Below are positions 35,605 to 51,343 of a stretch of 64,000 nucleotides of DNA, piece by piece. A program made the position numbers and the translations under genes. The notes beneath the pieces were generated by a model. That model did no database searches and was not told the origin of the DNA. It saw nothing but the letters and a program-made list of their open reading frames with translations. Source of the stretch: Hydractinia symbiolongicarpus (Eukaryota; Cnidaria; Hydrozoa; Anthoathecata; Hydractiniidae); assembly GCF_029227915.1 (NCBI RefSeq), contig NC_079883.1:11222001-11286000 (forward strand), written 5' to 3'. Each line of letters opens with the position of its first letter. Position 1 is the stretch's first letter.

Positions 35605-36082
35605 TTAACAGAATTCAGACAGCTTTAAAAAGAGGCCATAAAATTACCTACTGCTCGTGGAAACACCCTAATTAACCAATAGAGTTGCGTCATTACAAAA
35701 TGTTCCGAACATTTTGTACATTTTTTTAAGTAAAACTGTAGTTTTTTTAAAAATTCGTGGTCTTAATGTTTCAGTAAGGCAATAAATTTGGCATCGTTGG
35801 AATTCGCCAAACCTTCTGCTACTTACTAAAAAAAAAAAAAGTCAAAAGCTTTTGTGTATCAGAAGATACAGCCGTTTTCCCGTAGCCAAAAAACACAGAT
35901 TTTATAAAAATGTTAAAGTAATGAGCGTAATGTCATTATGCAGCCAATCAGAAATTACTTTCTTAGCACCAATCAAATGGTTTGTTTTGAACCTTAGCTG
36001 TCAATCAATATGAGAAATAAAACTTTGGCGCGATAGTGCATTTTAGACCGTCTTGTGTATCCGTACTACATCGACTTCTTAA

Positions 36083-36496
<414 letters not shown>

Positions 36497-36857
36497 GCAT
36501 CTTACCAAACAAAAAACGGCTATTTTTATAGCCACACATCCATAAAAAATATTACGGCTAGCTTTTTATATCAAACTTTGTTCTGCTTTCTGTTTAAATT
36601 TTATGCTACATAAAAATTTTATGCTACATAAAGTTTGACAATGTTAAAAATATGAAGGGCAAGAAAAGTAAAAGCAAGAAAATAAGAAATTTAAAAACGA
36701 AAATACTTAAACTTAGGGAATCTAATCTTAAAATTACTCTTTTTTAACTGTTTAAGTGACTTAAACAAGTTTAACTTTGTACCAAGATAATGTTTTTTTG
36801 TAAATGTGTGGCTATAAAAATAGCCGTTTGTTAATGTAATAGCCAGATACACACAAA

Positions 36858-37409
36858 TTATTTTTTTGCGGTCTTCTTTGCTGCCTTTTTGGGAGTCTTT
36901 TTGACCTTCTTTGCTGCAGGTTTTTTAGCAACAGGCTTCTTTGTGGGTTTCTTAGCTGCTGGTTTCTTAGCCGAGGCTTTCTTTGTGGCAGGCTTCTTTG
37001 CTGCTTTCTTTGGCGTGCTCTTCTTTGCTGGCTTCTTTTTTGGTGTACTTTTCTTTGCAGTAGGCTTCTTTGCCGTTGGCTTTTTTGCTGCGGCCTTTTT
37101 CTTAGGTTTTTCTTTTTTTACCTGACCTAGCTTGAATGATCCAGAAGCACCAGTGCCTTTAGTTTGAATCAAATCGCCTGATGTTACTCCTCGTTTAAGA
37201 GCCATTTTCAGATGATGATCTGAGTTTTCAGCAACTTTGTAATTTGCATGAATATATTTTGTAATAGCTTGGCGAGATGAACCACCGCGTTCCTTTAGGG
37301 TAGCGATAGCAGCCTTGATCATGTCCACATATTTAGGGTGATCAGCTGTCTTCTTTGCAGCAGGTTTCTTCTTGGGTGCGATTTTCTTTGGAGAAGCTGC
37401 TTCACTCAT
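36858..37409 (-). CDS. H1: Linker histone H1, unit 8
   Basis: Identical protein. Stem-loop at 36810-36825. Confidence 0.97.
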   Translation of the reverse strand: MSEAASPKKIAPKKKPAAKKTADHPKYVDMIKAAIATLKERGGSSRQAITKYIHANYKVAENSDHHLKMALKRGVTSGDLIQTKGTGASGSFKLGQVKKEKPKKKAAAKKPTAKKPTAKKSTPKKKPAKKSTPKKAAKKPATKKASAKKPAAKKPTKKPVAKKPAAKKVKKTPKKAAKKTAKK

Positions 37410-37988
37410 TTTTAATGTTTTCTTACAACAATCCAACGATAAACGATGCTTGTTATCACAGTAGAAGTATACTAAACATTACCGTGTAAATGAGATATAA
37501 TTTAAGACGGTGCGAAGTATGCGGACGTAAAAGTACCACTCCCGGGAATTGATTTGGCGCGAAAACAGAAATGTGTGTTTCTGTACATCGTATAATGTCC
37601 GTTTTGGGAGCCGCGACTATGCGAAAGCATGTTAATTTTTATTTGTAGCACGACGCAATAGTCTGAAAGAGAAGCTGCTGGAGTTTGAGGTCTTCAGCAT
37701 TACATCTACTCTGTTAATTTGGGCTTCTTCCGCGCCCGTGTTAGGATTTTCATAAAGCGTTCTTTGGTTTGCGTTGCGTATGTCGGCCTACATCATCGAC
37801 ACGGCCTGTTTCCGGCTATTAGGAGCAATTCATATATTGGGCACTGCGTTTCGACTTTTTTATTAGACCACAGTAAAAAAATTCACTCACAGAAGTCCCT
37901 TTCTTTCATGGCTACAAACACGAAGAATTCTGTCGTAAGTAAAACGAATGCGCAAGCCAAAATAACGATGGGGCGAAGTCATAAGCAT

Positions 37989-38061
37989 GGCCCTGTGGCC
38001 CAATGGATAAGGCATCTGACTACGAATCAGGGGATTCCAGGTTCGACTCCTGGCAGGGTCG
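37989..38061 (+). tRNA. tRNA-Arg(ACG), unit 8
   Basis: Same as the reference. Confidence 0.95.
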
Positions 38062-38192
38062 CACTGTCGCATTTCGGCTGCATGGTCTACTGTGTAACGC
38101 GCGCGCACGTTCTGGCGTAATGCGTTGATAAACGGAATGTACGCAGTCATATTGGAAAGTAATATCACGCACTTAGTATCGTCGCCTTTGTT

Positions 38193-38300
38193 AGCATTCA
38201 TGTAAGTTACCATCCACTCGCTACAGTCGCTCTCCATCCTACGGCTAAATCAACAGCCGTGATTTTTACTATGTCGCCGTCCATCCGTACGCGGTGACAG
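38193..38300 (+). ncRNA. Candidate Sm-class RNA, unit 8
   Basis: Unchanged copy of the element at 633-740. Confidence 0.4.
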
Positions 38301-38383
38301 TTGTAAGCTTTACAGTAACGTGACATGCTCCACAAGCAGTTACGGTGTGTGGACGATGCCTATCATGGCAACGCTTGTTCTTT

Positions 38384-38570
38384 ATCGCTTCTCGGCCTAA
38401 TGGCTAAGATCAAGTGTAGTATCTGTTCTTATCAGTTTAATATCTGGTAGGCCATTCTCTGAATGGTCAGTATATTAATCTGATTTTTGGCCTTGGGTCA
38501 TGGAGGTGGATTCATTCACGCCGTGACCACGGGTTGCCTTGGTGTTGCACTATTACCGATGGCGGCCCAC
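38384..38570 (+). ncRNA. U2: U2 snRNA, unit 8
   Basis: Same as the reference. Confidence 0.95.
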
Positions 38571-38760
38571 ATAAGCAATAAAAGAATAATAGCAGTCCTC
38601 TTTCCGACGGCACTCTGCATAGTCTACGGCGGGAACAAAACGCGTACACTGGGGGAGAATACAGCCTATGCCCCGCGACACGGCAGTTTATAACACACTC
38701 AAGCCACAAGCATTAACAAACTTTGAAGGGTACCCTCATGCTACGGTGCAGTTCCAACTC

Positions 38761-38926
38761 ATACTTACCTGACGGGGAAGTAAAGACTGATCAATGAGGG
38801 TTTTCTTCCAGAGTGAGGCTCTTGCATTGCACTACGCTTGGGCTGACCTCTGCGATTACTGCAAACGTCAGTAACTCGACCGTACAATTTCTGGTAGTGG
38901 GGGCCTGCGTCCGCGCTCGCCCCCTC
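38761..38926 (+). ncRNA. U1: U1 snRNA, unit 8
   Basis: Same as the reference. Confidence 0.95.
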
Positions 38927-39274
38927 CTTAAGTCAAAATGAATGAGCTTAGAAAAGTTGCGCGGCCAAATGTCGGTGGTGACTTAAACGCTAAGGTAAAA
39001 CCTCGCTTGGCTGTTACGAAACGTGATTGCGATATAAGTCCTCGGAAGGCGGCGGAATTTTATTTTATTTGCCATTCCGTCAGGGTTATTGGATGATCGG
39101 CAATAGATCGAGTTTGTATGCATTTGAAAGCTCTTTTTTCTCGTACTATCACCTGAAAATGTCGTAGGAAAATGTCATAGGAAACACTTTCAACAACCGC
39201 CACGTTCCTTAATTGTTATAACAAGAAATATATCACAGCACCATTGAAATGAAAAGGCAACAAATGAAAATGAA

Positions 39275-39394
39275 AAGCCTACGACACCGGGAGTTCCCAG
39301 GCGGTCCCCCATCCAAGTACTATCCCGGCCCGACGATGCTTAACTTCCGTGATCAGACGAGAACGGGTGTGTTCATCGTGGTATGGCCGTAGAC
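39275..39394 (-). rRNA. 5S rRNA, unit 9
   Basis: Same as the reference. Confidence 0.97.
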
Positions 39395-39591
39395 ATTAGT
39401 AGGGGCAAATACGTGCAATTTATTTTGACGTTGTGATCAAATTTTTTTATTTAATTTCTTTGAGTTACTTAGGACAAGGCGTATGCATGGATTATCTATT
39501 AGACTTTAAGGTTATAGTTTTGTGAAAAAAACAATGTTTTTTTAAAGATGTGTGGCTATAAAAATAGCCGTTGTTTTCTGAGTGTAGCGGT

Positions 39592-39972
39592 TTACTTCTT
39601 CTGTCCTTTGTCGTTCTTCTTTGGGAGTAAGACAGCTTGAATGTTTGGCAAAACACCACCAGCTGCAATGGTTACACCGCTCAAAAGTTTGTTTAATTCT
39701 TCATCATTACGAACAGCCAATTGTAAATGTCTTGGAATAATCCTAGCTTTTTTGTTGTCTCTTGCTGCGTTACCAGCCAACTCCAATATCTCAGCAGATA
39801 AATATTCCAAGACGGCTGCTAAGTAAACTGGTGCTCCAGATCCAATTCGGTTAGCATAGTGCCCTCTACGAAGGAATCTATGCACTCTACCGACTGGAAA
39901 TTGAAGTCCAGCTCTTGAGGATCTTGTCTTGGCTTTAGCCTTAGCTTTTCCACCTTTTCCACGTCCAGACAT
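39592..39972 (-). CDS. H2A: Histone H2A, unit 9
   Basis: Identical protein. Stem-loop at 39554-39569. Confidence 0.97.
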   Translation of the reverse strand: MSGRGKGGKAKAKAKTRSSRAGLQFPVGRVHRFLRRGHYANRIGSGAPVYLAAVLEYLSAEILELAGNAARDNKKARIIPRHLQLAVRNDEELNKLLSGVTIAAGGVLPNIQAVLLPKKNDKGQKK

Positions 39973-40256
39973 AACTGCGATTTGATTTGTAAGTTAATAC
40001 AAAAACGTACGAATATTTAACGTAAGTGTTAACGAAATAAACTTTACTCGTTTTTTCATCATAAAAATAGGATCGAAATCATGTTTTTTTAACCAATCAT
40101 AATTAAGTATTAAACAAAAGATTTTTTTTTTAACCAATTAAATTGCGTATCGGCGTTTTCGGATCGAATTCGATCCGATTTTTTTACTTATAAACAAAAA
40201 GTTTTGACTTGCAGTTTAATGCTTATTTACAAGTTAAGTAGCAAAAATTTTTAACC

Positions 40257-40661
40257 ATGTCTGACGCAGCAGCTAAAGGAGGAAAACAGGCACCTAAAGT
40301 AGCCAAGAAAGGTGAAAAAAGAGCCGGCAAAAAAGGAGGAAAGATTGGTGGAACTGGTGAAAAGAAACGCAAGAGAAAGAGAAAGGAAAGTTATGCTATT
40401 TACATCTACAATGTTTTGAAACAAGTTCACCCAGATGTCGGAGTTTCAAGCAAAGCTATGAGCATCATGAACTCATTTGTCAACGACATCTTTGAGCGCA
40501 TTGCTTCCGAAGCTTCGCGTTTGGCTCTTCAAAACAAAAAGTCGACCATCTCTTCTCGTGAAATTCAAACCGCAGTACGTCTTCTCTTGCCTGGAGAACT
40601 TGCAAAACACGCAGTCAGTGAAGGAACAAAAGCCGTCACAAAATACACAAGCAGCAAGTAA
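40257..40661 (+). CDS. H2B: Histone H2B, unit 9
   Basis: Identical protein. Stem-loop at 40685-40700. Confidence 0.97.
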   Translation: MSDAAAKGGKQAPKVAKKGEKRAGKKGGKIGGTGEKKRKRKRKESYAIYIYNVLKQVHPDVGVSSKAMSIMNSFVNDIFERIASEASRLALQNKKSTISSREIQTAVRLLLPGELAKHAVSEGTKAVTKYTSSK

Positions 40662-41123
40662 ACCAACGTCTACCAAACACAAACGGTCTTTTTTAAGACC
40701 ACACATCTTTAAAAAAACATTTACTTGGCGTCACTACAAGTTAACCGAAGTTAATAAAACTTCTAAATAATGTGCTTAAGAACACTAGCCTACATTTAAA
40801 ATACTTCCCCATGTGTGTGTGTGGATTAGCTTCACTTTTCATACGTATTATTAGCTGTACTTGCAGAAAAGACAAGTACATTGATCCATGTTATTGCTTA
40901 CATTTAACTTAACCCAGCTTTTCACGGAAACACTCCCAGGCAAATTAACCCTACAAAGTATTTCTAAATTTTTTTTGTGTCATATATGACATAGTATCGT
41001 ATAGCAATAAATGTAACTGTGACAAGACTTTACACATTGTGTAATTTGGAAGCGTGCACAAAGTAATGTTTTAAAAGATTTGTGGCTATAAAAATAGCCG
41101 TTTTTGTTGAGCAATGACAACGC

Positions 41124-41480
<357 letters not shown>

Positions 41481-41958
41481 TTAACAGAATTCAGACAGCT
41501 TTAAAAAGAGGCCATAAAATTACCTACTGCTCGTGGAAACACCCTAATTAACCAATAGAGTTGCGTCATTACAAAATGTTCCGAACATTTTGTACATTTT
41601 TTTAAGTAAAACTGTAGTTTTTTTAAAAATTCGTGGTCTTAATGTTTCAGTAAGGCAATAAATTTGGCATCGTTGGAATTCGCCAAACCTTCTGCTACTT
41701 ACTAAAAAAAAAAAAAGTCAAAAGCTTTTGTGTATCAGAAGATACAGCCGTTTTCCCGTAGCCAAAAAACACAGATTTTATAAAAATGTTAAAGTAATGA
41801 GCGTAATGTCATTATGCAGCCAATCAGAAATTACTTTCTTAGCACCAATCAAATGGTTTGTTTTGAACCTTAGCTGTCAATCAATATGAGAAATAAAACT
41901 TTGGCGCGATAGTGCATTTTAGACCGTCTTGTGTATCCGTACTACATCGACTTCTTAA

Positions 41959-42372
<414 letters not shown>

Positions 42373-42733
42373 GCATCTTACCAAACAAAAAACGGCTATT
42401 TTTATAGCCACACATCCATAAAAAATATTACGGCTAGCTTTTTATATCAAACTTTGTTCTGCTTTCTGTTTAAATTTTATGCTACATAAAAATTTTATGC
42501 TACATAAAGTTTGACAATGTTAAAAATATGAAGGGCAAGAAAAGTAAAAGCAAGAAAATAAGAAATTTAAAAACGAAAATACTTAAACTTAGGGAATCTA
42601 ATCTTAAAATTACTCTTTTTTAACTGTTTAAGTGACTTAAACAAGTTTAACTTTGTACCAAGATAATGTTTTTTTGTAAATGTGTGGCTATAAAAATAGC
42701 CGTTTGTTAATGTAATAGCCAGATACACACAAA

Positions 42734-43285
42734 TTATTTTTTTGCGGTCTTCTTTGCTGCCTTTTTGGGAGTCTTTTTGACCTTCTTTGCTGCAGGTTTT
42801 TTAGCAACAGGCTTCTTTGTGGGTTTCTTAGCTGCTGGTTTCTTAGCCGAGGCTTTCTTTGTAGCAGGCTTCTTTGCTGCTTTCTTTGGCGTGCTCTTCT
42901 TTGCTGGCTTCTTTTTTGGTGTACTTTTCTTTGCAGTAGGCTTCTTTGCCGTTGGCTTTTTTGCTGCGGCCTTTTTCTTAGGTTTTTCTTTTTTTACCTG
43001 ACCTAGCTTGAATGATCCAGAAGCACCAGTGCCTTTAGTTTGAATCAAATCGCCTGATGTTACTCCTCGTTTAAGAGCCATTTTCAGATGATGATCTGAG
43101 TTTTCAGCAACTTTGTAATTTGCATGAATATATTTTGTAATAGCTTGGCGAGATGAACCACCGCGTTCCTTTAGGGTAGCGATAGCAGCCTTGATCATGT
43201 CCACATATTTAGGGTGATCAGCTGTCTTCTTTGCAGCAGGTTTCTTCTTGGGTGCGATTTTCTTTGGAGAAGCTGCTTCACTCAT
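42734..43285 (-). CDS. H1: Linker histone H1, unit 9
   Basis: Identical protein with one silent Ala codon change at 42863 in the C-tail. Stem-loop at 42686-42701. Confidence 0.97.
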   Translation of the reverse strand: MSEAASPKKIAPKKKPAAKKTADHPKYVDMIKAAIATLKERGGSSRQAITKYIHANYKVAENSDHHLKMALKRGVTSGDLIQTKGTGASGSFKLGQVKKEKPKKKAAAKKPTAKKPTAKKSTPKKKPAKKSTPKKAAKKPATKKASAKKPAAKKPTKKPVAKKPAAKKVKKTPKKAAKKTAKK

Positions 43286-43864
43286 TTTTAATGTTTTCTT
43301 ACAACAATCCAACGATAAACGATGCTTGTTATCACAGTAGAAGTATACTAAACATTACCGTGTAAATGAGATATAATTTAAGACGGTGCGAAGTATGCGG
43401 ACGTAAAAGTACCACTCCCGGGAATTGATTTGGCGCGAAAACAGAAATGTGTGTTTCTGTACATCGTATAATGTCCGTTTTGGGAGCCGCGACTATGCGA
43501 AAGCATGTTAATTTTTATTTGTAGCACGACGCAATAGTCTGAAAGAGAAGCTGCTGGAGTTTGAGGTCTTCAGCATTACATCTACTCTGTTAATTTGGGC
43601 TTCTTCCGCGCCCGTGTTAGGATTTTCATAAAGCGTTCTTTGGTTTGCGTTGCGTATGTCGGCCTACATCATCGACACGGCCTGTTTCCGGCTATTAGGA
43701 GCAATTCATATATTGGGCACTGCGTTTCGACTTTTTTATTAGACCACAGTAAAAAAATTCACTCACAGAAGTCCCTTTCTTTCATGGCTACAAACACGAA
43801 GAATTCTGTCGTAAGTAAAACGAATGCGCAAGCCAAAATAACGATGGGGCGAAGTCATAAGCAT

Positions 43865-43937
43865 GGCCCTGTGGCCCAATGGATAAGGCATCTGACTACG
43901 AATCAGGGGATTCCAGGTTCGACTCCTGGCAGGGTCG
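43865..43937 (+). tRNA. tRNA-Arg(ACG), unit 9
   Basis: Same as the reference. Confidence 0.95.
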
Positions 43938-44068
43938 CACTGTCGCATTTCGGCTGCATGGTCTACTGTGTAACGCGCGCGCACGTTCTGGCGTAATGCG
44001 TTGATAAACGGAATGTACGCAGTCATATTGGAAAGTAATATCACGCACTTAGTATCGTCGCCTTTGTT

Positions 44069-44176
44069 AGCATTCATGTAAGTTACCATCCACTCGCTAC
44101 AGTCGCTCTCCATCCTACGGCTAAATCAACAGCCGTGATTTTTACTATGTCGCCGTCCATCCGTACGCGGTGACAG
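44069..44176 (+). ncRNA. Candidate Sm-class RNA, unit 9
   Basis: Unchanged copy of the element at 633-740. Confidence 0.4.
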
Positions 44177-44259
44177 TTGTAAGCTTTACAGTAACGTGAC
44201 ATGCTCCACAAGCAGTTACGGTGTGTGGACGATGCCTATCATGGCAACGCTTGTTCTTT

Positions 44260-44446
44260 ATCGCTTCTCGGCCTAATGGCTAAGATCAAGTGTAGTATCT
44301 GTTCTTATCAGTTTAATATCTGGTAGGCCATTCTCTGAATGGTCAGTATATTAATCTGATTTTTGGCCTTGGGTCATGGAGGTGGATTCATTCACGCCGT
44401 GACCACGGGTTGCCTTGGTGTTGCACTATTACCGATGGCGGCCCAC
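44260..44446 (+). ncRNA. U2: U2 snRNA, unit 9
   Basis: Same as the reference. Confidence 0.95.
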
Positions 44447-44636
44447 ATAAGCAATAAAAGAATAATAGCAGTCCTCTTTCCGACGGCACTCTGCATAGTC
44501 TACGGCGGGAACAAAACGCGTACACTGGGGGAGAATACAGCCTATGCCCCGCGACACGGCAGTTTATAACACACTCAAGCCACAAGCATTAACAAACTTT
44601 GAAGGGTACCCTCATGCTACGGTGCAGTTCCAACTC

Positions 44637-44802
44637 ATACTTACCTGACGGGGAAGTAAAGACTGATCAATGAGGGTTTTCTTCCAGAGTGAGGCTCTTG
44701 CATTGCACTACGCTTGGGCTGACCTCTGCGATTACTGCAAACGTCAGTAACTCGACCGTACAATTTCTGGTAGTGGGGGCCTGCGTCCGCGCTCGCCCCC
44801 TC
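44637..44802 (+). ncRNA. U1: U1 snRNA, unit 9
   Basis: Same as the reference. Confidence 0.95.
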
Positions 44803-45150
44803 CTTAAGTCAAAATGAATGAGCTTAGAAAAGTTGCGCGGCCAAATGTCGGTGGTGACTTAAACGCTAAGGTAAAACCTCGCTTGGCTGTTACGAAACGT
44901 GATTGCGATATAAGTCCTCGGAAGGCGGCGGAATTTTATTTTATTTGCCATTCCGTCAGGGTTATTGGATGATCGGCAATAGATCGAGTTTGTATGCATT
45001 TGAAAGCTCTTTTTTCTCGTACTATCACCTGAAAATGTCGTAGGAAAATGTCATAGGAAACACTTTCAACAACCGCCACGTTCCTTAATTGTTATAACAA
45101 GAAATATATCACAGCACCATTGAAATGAAAAGGCAACAAATGAAAATGAA

Positions 45151-45270
45151 AAGCCTACGACACCGGGAGTTCCCAGGCGGTCCCCCATCCAAGTACTATC
45201 CCGGCCCGACGATGCTTAACTTCCGTGATCAGACGAGAACGGGTGTGTTCATCGTGGTATGGCCGTAGAC
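45151..45270 (-). rRNA. 5S rRNA, unit 10
   Basis: Same as the reference. Confidence 0.97.
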
Positions 45271-45467
45271 ATTAGTAGGGGCAAATACGTGCAATTTATT
45301 TTGACGTTGTGATCAAATTTTTTTATTTAATTTCTTTGAGTTACTTAGGACAAGGCGTATGCATGGATTATCTATTAGACTTTAAGGTTATAGTTTTGTG
45401 AAAAAAACAATGTTTTTTTAAAGATGTGTGGCTATAAAAATAGCCGTTGTTTTCTGAGTGTAGCGGT

Positions 45468-45848
45468 TTACTTCTTCTGTCCTTTGTCGTTCTTCTTTGG
45501 GAGTAAGACAGCTTGAATGTTTGGCAAAACACCACCAGCTGCAATGGTTACACCGCTCAAAAGTTTGTTTAATTCTTCATCATTACGAACAGCCAATTGT
45601 AAATGTCTTGGAATAATCCTAGCTTTTTTGTTGTCTCTTGCTGCGTTACCAGCCAACTCCAATATCTCAGCAGATAAATATTCCAAGACGGCTGCTAAGT
45701 AAACTGGTGCTCCAGATCCAATTCGGTTAGCATAGTGCCCTCTACGAAGGAATCTATGCACTCTACCGACTGGAAATTGAAGTCCAGCTCTTGAGGATCT
45801 TGTCTTGGCTTTAGCCTTAGCTTTTCCACCTTTTCCACGTCCAGACAT
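45468..45848 (-). CDS. H2A: Histone H2A, unit 10
   Basis: Identical protein. Stem-loop at 45430-45445. Confidence 0.97.
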   Translation of the reverse strand: MSGRGKGGKAKAKAKTRSSRAGLQFPVGRVHRFLRRGHYANRIGSGAPVYLAAVLEYLSAEILELAGNAARDNKKARIIPRHLQLAVRNDEELNKLLSGVTIAAGGVLPNIQAVLLPKKNDKGQKK

Positions 45849-46132
45849 AACTGCGATTTGATTTGTAAGTTAATACAAAAACGTACGAATATTTAACGTA
45901 AGTGTTAACGAAATAAACTTTACTCGTTTTTTCATCATAAAAATAGGATCGAAATCATGTTTTTTTAACCAATCATAATTAAGTATTAAACAAAAGATTT
46001 TTTTTTTAACCAATTAAATTGCGTATCGGCGTTTTCGGATCGAATTCGATCCGATTTTTTTACTTATAAACAAAAAGTTTTGACTTGCAGTTTAATGCTT
46101 ATTTACAAGTTAAGTAGCAAAAATTTTTAACC

Positions 46133-46537
46133 ATGTCTGACGCAGCAGCTAAAGGAGGAAAACAGGCACCTAAAGTAGCCAAGAAAGGTGAAAAAAGAGC
46201 CGGCAAAAAAGGAGGAAAGATTGGTGGAACTGGTGAAAAGAAACGCAAGAGAAAGAGAAAGGAAAGTTATGCTATTTACATCTACAATGTTTTGAAACAA
46301 GTTCACCCAGATGTCGGAGTTTCAAGCAAAGCTATGAGCATCATGAACTCATTTGTCAACGACATCTTTGAGCGCATTGCTTCCGAAGCTTCGCGTTTGG
46401 CTCTTCAAAACAAAAAGTCGACCATCTCTTCTCGTGAAATTCAAACCGCAGTACGTCTTCTCTTGCCTGGAGAACTTGCAAAACACGCAGTCAGTGAAGG
46501 AACAAAAGCCGTCACAAAATACACAAGCAGCAAGTAA
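46133..46537 (+). CDS. H2B: Histone H2B, unit 10
   Basis: Identical protein. Stem-loop at 46561-46576. Confidence 0.97.
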   Translation: MSDAAAKGGKQAPKVAKKGEKRAGKKGGKIGGTGEKKRKRKRKESYAIYIYNVLKQVHPDVGVSSKAMSIMNSFVNDIFERIASEASRLALQNKKSTISSREIQTAVRLLLPGELAKHAVSEGTKAVTKYTSSK

Positions 46538-46999
46538 ACCAACGTCTACCAAACACAAACGGTCTTTTTTAAGACCACACATCTTTAAAAAAACATTTAC
46601 TTGGCGTCACTACAAGTTAACCGAAGTTAATAAAACTTCTAAATAATGTGCTTAAGAACACTAGCCTACATTTAAAATACTTCCCCATGTGTGTGTGTGG
46701 ATTAGCTTCACTTTTCATACGTATTATTAGCTGTACTTGCAGAAAAGACAAGTACATTGATCCATGTTATTGCTTACATTTAACTTAACCCAGCTTTTCA
46801 CGGAAACACTCCCAGGCAAATTAACCCTACAAAGTATTTCTAAATTTTTTTTGTGTCATATATGACATAGTATCGTATAGCAATAAATGTAACTGTGACA
46901 AGACTTTACACATTGTGTAATTTGGAAGCGTGCACAAAGTAATGTTTTAAAAGATTTGTGGCTATAAAAATAGCCGTTTTTGTTGAGCAATGACAACGC

Positions 47000-47356
<357 letters not shown>

Positions 47357-47834
47357 TTAACAGAATTCAGACAGCTTTAAAAAGAGGCCATAAAATTACC
47401 TACTGCTCGTGGAAACACCCTAATTAACCAATAGAGTTGCGTCATTACAAAATGTTCCGAACATTTTGTACATTTTTTTAAGTAAAACTGTAGTTTTTTT
47501 AAAAATTCGTGGTCTTAATGTTTCAGTAAGGCAATAAATTTGGCATCGTTGGAATTCGCCAAACCTTCTGCTACTTACTAAAAAAAAAAAAAGTCAAAAG
47601 CTTTTGTGTATCAGAAGATACAGCCGTTTTCCCGTAGCCAAAAAACACAGATTTTATAAAAATGTTAAAGTAATGAGCGTAATGTCATTATGCAGCCAAT
47701 CAGAAATTACTTTCTTAGCACCAATCAAATGGTTTGTTTTGAACCTTAGCTGTCAATCAATATGAGAAATAAAACTTTGGCGCGATAGTGCATTTTAGAC
47801 CGTCTTGTGTATCCGTACTACATCGACTTCTTAA

Positions 47835-48248
<414 letters not shown>

Positions 48249-48609
48249 GCATCTTACCAAACAAAAAACGGCTATTTTTATAGCCACACATCCATAAAAA
48301 ATATTACGGCTAGCTTTTTATATCAAACTTTGTTCTGCTTTCTGTTTAAATTTTATGCTACATAAAAATTTTATGCTACATAAAGTTTGACAATGTTAAA
48401 AATATGAAGGGCAAGAAAAGTAAAAGCAAGAAAATAAGAAATTTAAAAACGAAAATACTTAAACTTAGGGAATCTAATCTTAAAATTACTCTTTTTTAAC
48501 TGTTTAAGTGACTTAAACAAGTTTAACTTTGTACCAAGATAATGTTTTTTTGTAAATGTGTGGCTATAAAAATAGCCGTTTGTTAATGTAATAGCCAGAT
48601 ACACACAAA

Positions 48610-49161
48610 TTATTTTTTTGCGGTCTTCTTTGCTGCCTTTTTGGGAGTCTTTTTGACCTTCTTTGCTGCAGGTTTTTTAGCAACAGGCTTCTTTGTGGGT
48701 TTCTTAGCTGCTGGTTTCTTAGCCGAGGCTTTCTTTGTGGCAGGCTTCTTTGCTGCTTTCTTTGGCGTGCTCTTCTTTGCTGGCTTCTTTTTTGGTGTAC
48801 TTTTCTTTGCAGTAGGCTTCTTTGCCGTTGGCTTTTTTGCTGCGGCCTTTTTCTTAGGTTTTTCTTTTTTTACCTGACCTAGCTTGAATGATCCAGAAGC
48901 ACCAGTGCCTTTAGTTTGAATCAAATCGCCTGATGTTACTCCTCGTTTAAGAGCCATTTTCAGATGATGATCTGAGTTTTCAGCAACTTTGTAATTTGCA
49001 TGAATATATTTTGTAATAGCTTGGCGAGATGAACCACCGCGTTCCTTTAGGGTAGCGATAGCAGCCTTGATCATGTCCACATATTTAGGGTGATCAGCTG
49101 TCTTCTTTGCAGCAGGTTTCTTCTTGGGTGCGATTTTCTTTGGAGAAGCTGCTTCACTCAT
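48610..49161 (-). CDS. H1: Linker histone H1, unit 10
   Basis: Identical protein. Stem-loop at 48562-48577. Confidence 0.97.
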   Translation of the reverse strand: MSEAASPKKIAPKKKPAAKKTADHPKYVDMIKAAIATLKERGGSSRQAITKYIHANYKVAENSDHHLKMALKRGVTSGDLIQTKGTGASGSFKLGQVKKEKPKKKAAAKKPTAKKPTAKKSTPKKKPAKKSTPKKAAKKPATKKASAKKPAAKKPTKKPVAKKPAAKKVKKTPKKAAKKTAKK

Positions 49162-49740
49162 TTTTAATGTTTTCTTACAACAATCCAACGATAAACGATG
49201 CTTGTTATCACAGTAGAAGTATACTAAACATTACCGTGTAAATGAGATATAATTTAAGACGGTGCGAAGTATGCGGACGTAAAAGTACCACTCCCGGGAA
49301 TTGATTTGGCGCGAAAACAGAAATGTGTGTTTCTGTACATCGTATAATGTCCGTTTTGGGAGCCGCGACTATGCGAAAGCATGTTAATTTTTATTTGTAG
49401 CACGACGCAATAGTCTGAAAGAGAAGCTGCTGGAGTTTGAGGTCTTCAGCATTACATCTACTCTGTTAATTTGGGCTTCTTCCGCGCCCGTGTTAGGATT
49501 TTCATAAAGCGTTCTTTGGTTTGCGTTGCGTATGTCGGCCTACATCATCGACACGGCCTGTTTCCGGCTATTAGGAGCAATTCATATATTGGGCACTGCG
49601 TTTCGACTTTTTTATTAGACCACAGTAAAAAAATTCACTCACAGAAGTCCCTTTCTTTCATGGCTACAAACACGAAGAATTCTGTCGTAAGTAAAACGAA
49701 TGCGCAAGCCAAAATAACGATGGGGCGAAGTCATAAGCAT

Positions 49741-49813
49741 GGCCCTGTGGCCCAATGGATAAGGCATCTGACTACGAATCAGGGGATTCCAGGTTCGACT
49801 CCTGGCAGGGTCG
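49741..49813 (+). tRNA. tRNA-Arg(ACG), unit 10
   Basis: Same tRNA. The private A at 49837 is 24 nt past its 3' end. Confidence 0.95.
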
Positions 49814-49944
49814 CACTGTCGCATTTCGGCTGCATGATCTACTGTGTAACGCGCGCGCACGTTCTGGCGTAATGCGTTGATAAACGGAATGTACGCAGTC
49901 ATATTGGAAAGTAATATCACGCACTTAGTATCGTCGCCTTTGTT

Positions 49945-50052
49945 AGCATTCATGTAAGTTACCATCCACTCGCTACAGTCGCTCTCCATCCTACGGCTAA
50001 ATCAACAGCCGTGATTTTTACTATGTCGCCGTCCATCCGTACGCGGTGACAG
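49945..50052 (+). ncRNA. Candidate Sm-class RNA, unit 10
   Basis: Unchanged copy of the element at 633-740. Confidence 0.4.
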
Positions 50053-50135
50053 TTGTAAGCTTTACAGTAACGTGACATGCTCCACAAGCAGTTACGGTGT
50101 GTGGACGATGCCTATCATGGCAACGCTTGTTCTTT

Positions 50136-50322
50136 ATCGCTTCTCGGCCTAATGGCTAAGATCAAGTGTAGTATCTGTTCTTATCAGTTTAATATCTGGT
50201 AGGCCATTCTCTGAATGGTCAGTATATTAATCTGATTTTTGGCCTTGGGTCATGGAGGTGGATTCATTCACGCCGTGACCACGGGTTGCCTTGGTGTTGC
50301 ACTATTACCGATGGCGGCCCAC
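50136..50322 (+). ncRNA. U2: U2 snRNA, unit 10
   Basis: Same as the reference. Confidence 0.95.
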
Positions 50323-50512
50323 ATAAGCAATAAAAGAATAATAGCAGTCCTCTTTCCGACGGCACTCTGCATAGTCTACGGCGGGAACAAAACGCGTACA
50401 CTGGGGGAGAATACAGCCTATGCCCCGCGACACGGCAGTTTATAACACACTCAAGCCACAAGCATTAACAAACTTTGAAGGGTACCCTCATGCTACGGTG
50501 CAGTTCCAACTC

Positions 50513-50678
50513 ATACTTACCTGACGGGGAAGTAAAGACTGATCAATGAGGGTTTTCTTCCAGAGTGAGGCTCTTGCATTGCACTACGCTTGGGCTGACC
50601 TCTGCGATTACTGCAAACGTCAGTAACTCGACCGTACAATTTCTGGTAGTGGGGGCCTGCGTCCGCGCTCGCCCCCTC
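50513..50678 (+). ncRNA. U1: U1 snRNA, unit 10
   Basis: Same as the reference. Confidence 0.95.
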
Positions 50679-51026
50679 CTTAAGTCAAAATGAATGAGCT
50701 TAGAAAAGTTGCGCGGCCAAATGTCGGTGGTGACTTAAACGCTAAGGTAAAACCTCGCTTGGCTGTTACGAAACGTGATTGCGATATAAGTCCTCGGAAG
50801 GCGGCGGAATTTTATTTTATTTGCCATTCCGTCAGGGTTATTGGATGATCGGCAATAGATCGAGTTTGTATGCATTTGAAAGCTCTTTTTTCTCGTACTA
50901 TCACCTGAAAATGTCGTAGGAAAATGTCATAGGAAACACTTTCAACAACCGCCACGTTCCTTAATTGTTATAACAAGAAATATATCACAGCACCATTGAA
51001 ATGAAAAGGCAACAAATGAAAATGAA

Positions 51027-51146
51027 AAGCCTACGACACCGGGAGTTCCCAGGCGGTCCCCCATCCAAGTACTATCCCGGCCCGACGATGCTTAACTTCC
51101 GTGATCAGACGAGAACGGGTGTGTTCATCGTGGTATGGCCGTAGAC
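51027..51146 (-). rRNA. 5S rRNA, unit 11
   Basis: Same as the reference. Confidence 0.97.
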
Positions 51147-51343
51147 ATTAGTAGGGGCAAATACGTGCAATTTATTTTGACGTTGTGATCAAATTTTTTT
51201 ATTTAATTTCTTTGAGTTACTTAGGACAAGGCGTATGCATGGATTATCTATTAGACTTTAAGGTTATAGTTTTGTGAAAAAAACAATGTTTTTTTAAAGA
51301 TGTGTGGCTATAAAAATAGCCGTTGTTTTCTGAGTGTAGCGGT